NCBI GenBank assembly: GCA_030637805.1
Contig: DAOWFV010000193.1
Span: 1-5,647, forward strand
From: Acidobacteriota bacterium
GTDB taxonomy: Bacteria; Acidobacteriota; Thermoanaerobaculia; Thermoanaerobaculales; Sulfomarinibacteraceae
DNA: 5,647 bases
Direction of reading: 5' to 3'
In this document: in pieces, positions 5,542 to 5,647 of the stretch
How positions within the stretch are numbered: position 1 is the first letter of the stretch
Layout of the letters: each line of letters opens with the position of its first letter
The notes under the pieces: generated by a model
Databases searched by the model: none
The model's input: only the letters and a program-made list of their open reading frames with translations
Told to the model about the DNA's origin: nothing
Translations under genes and position numbers: made by a program

Positions 5542-5647
5542 CTATATCGGATTATCACGGAGCAGTTTGAGAAGGACCGAGTAGAGGTCTTGGTTTCGGT
5601 GATTGAATCGGAACTCGCATTCCTTGAGATGCAAATAGAACGTGTGG
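5542..5647 (-). CDS. IS1595/ISXO2-like transposase, C-terminal fragment cut by the window edge
   Basis: Reading from the window edge towards the stop TAG (5544-5542) gives 34 residues. They include FYLHLKECEFRFNHR, then DLYSVLLKLLRDNP, then the end. The pattern YLxLKECExRFNxR followed by LLKLLRxNP is the characteristic C-terminus of ISXO2-like transposases of the IS1595 family, DDE-type enzymes that move the element. The rest of the gene, including the catalytic residues, lies beyond the window, so whether it is intact cannot be judged. No frameshift is seen in the visible part. The + strand is also open here (5521-5647) but has no good start and is the antisense shadow. Confidence 0.78.
   Translation of the reverse strand, partial: HTFYLHLKECEFRFNHRNQDLYSVLLKLLRDNPI

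Noticed and set aside
5521..5647. Plus-strand open frame running to the window end
   Set aside because: It has no good start codon and is exactly antisense to the transposase C-terminus, which is recognisable at residue level.

Overview
The window is GC-rich bacterial chromosome with three parts: a repeat array beside a small nuclease gene, a tight cell-envelope operon, and a lower-GC accessory end with an ATPase and the edge of an insertion sequence. No rRNA, tRNA or other taxonomic marker is present. The GC-rich codons, the amidase-GerMN-glutamate racemase order and the style of the intergenic repeats would fit an environmental, uncultured lineage such as Acidobacteriota, but that placement is a guess from general impression.

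Region by region. Bases 1-490 hold a mosaic array of GC-rich repeats, including an exact 94-bp duplication, two copies of a 35-nt hairpin and four copies of a 13-bp core. About 100 bp past its end is a single-domain GIY-YIG endonuclease gene (590-838, +). A structured, gene-free leader follows (839-1097). Three overlapping + strand genes come next: a secreted N-acetylmuramoyl-L-alanine amidase (1098-2540), a membrane-anchored GerMN-domain protein (2540-3103) and glutamate racemase MurI (3100-3909). The operon ends in a perfect 20-bp stem terminator whose 3-nt loop is the murI stop codon. The convergent intergenic region (3910-4081) carries two different 7-bp tandem repeats, (AGTTTTT)n and (AATTCCT)n. 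On the minus strand, 5356-4082 encodes an AAA_14/DUF4143-type ATPase with a strong, apparently leaderless promoter inside an AT-rich palindrome. A second (AATTCCT)n array lies at 5498-5520. The window ends in the C-terminal codons of an IS1595/ISXO2-type transposase (5542-5647, -).

How the genes work together. MurI makes D-glutamate for peptidoglycan precursors, the amidase cuts stem peptides off mature peptidoglycan, and the GerMN protein probably works in the envelope beside them. The 1-bp and 4-bp gene overlaps suggest one translationally coupled transcript. The GIY-YIG gene and its array, and the ATPase and IS end, look like accessory DNA on either side of this core. The least explained items are the array-nuclease pairing and the placement of the ATPase between two arrays of the same heptamer.
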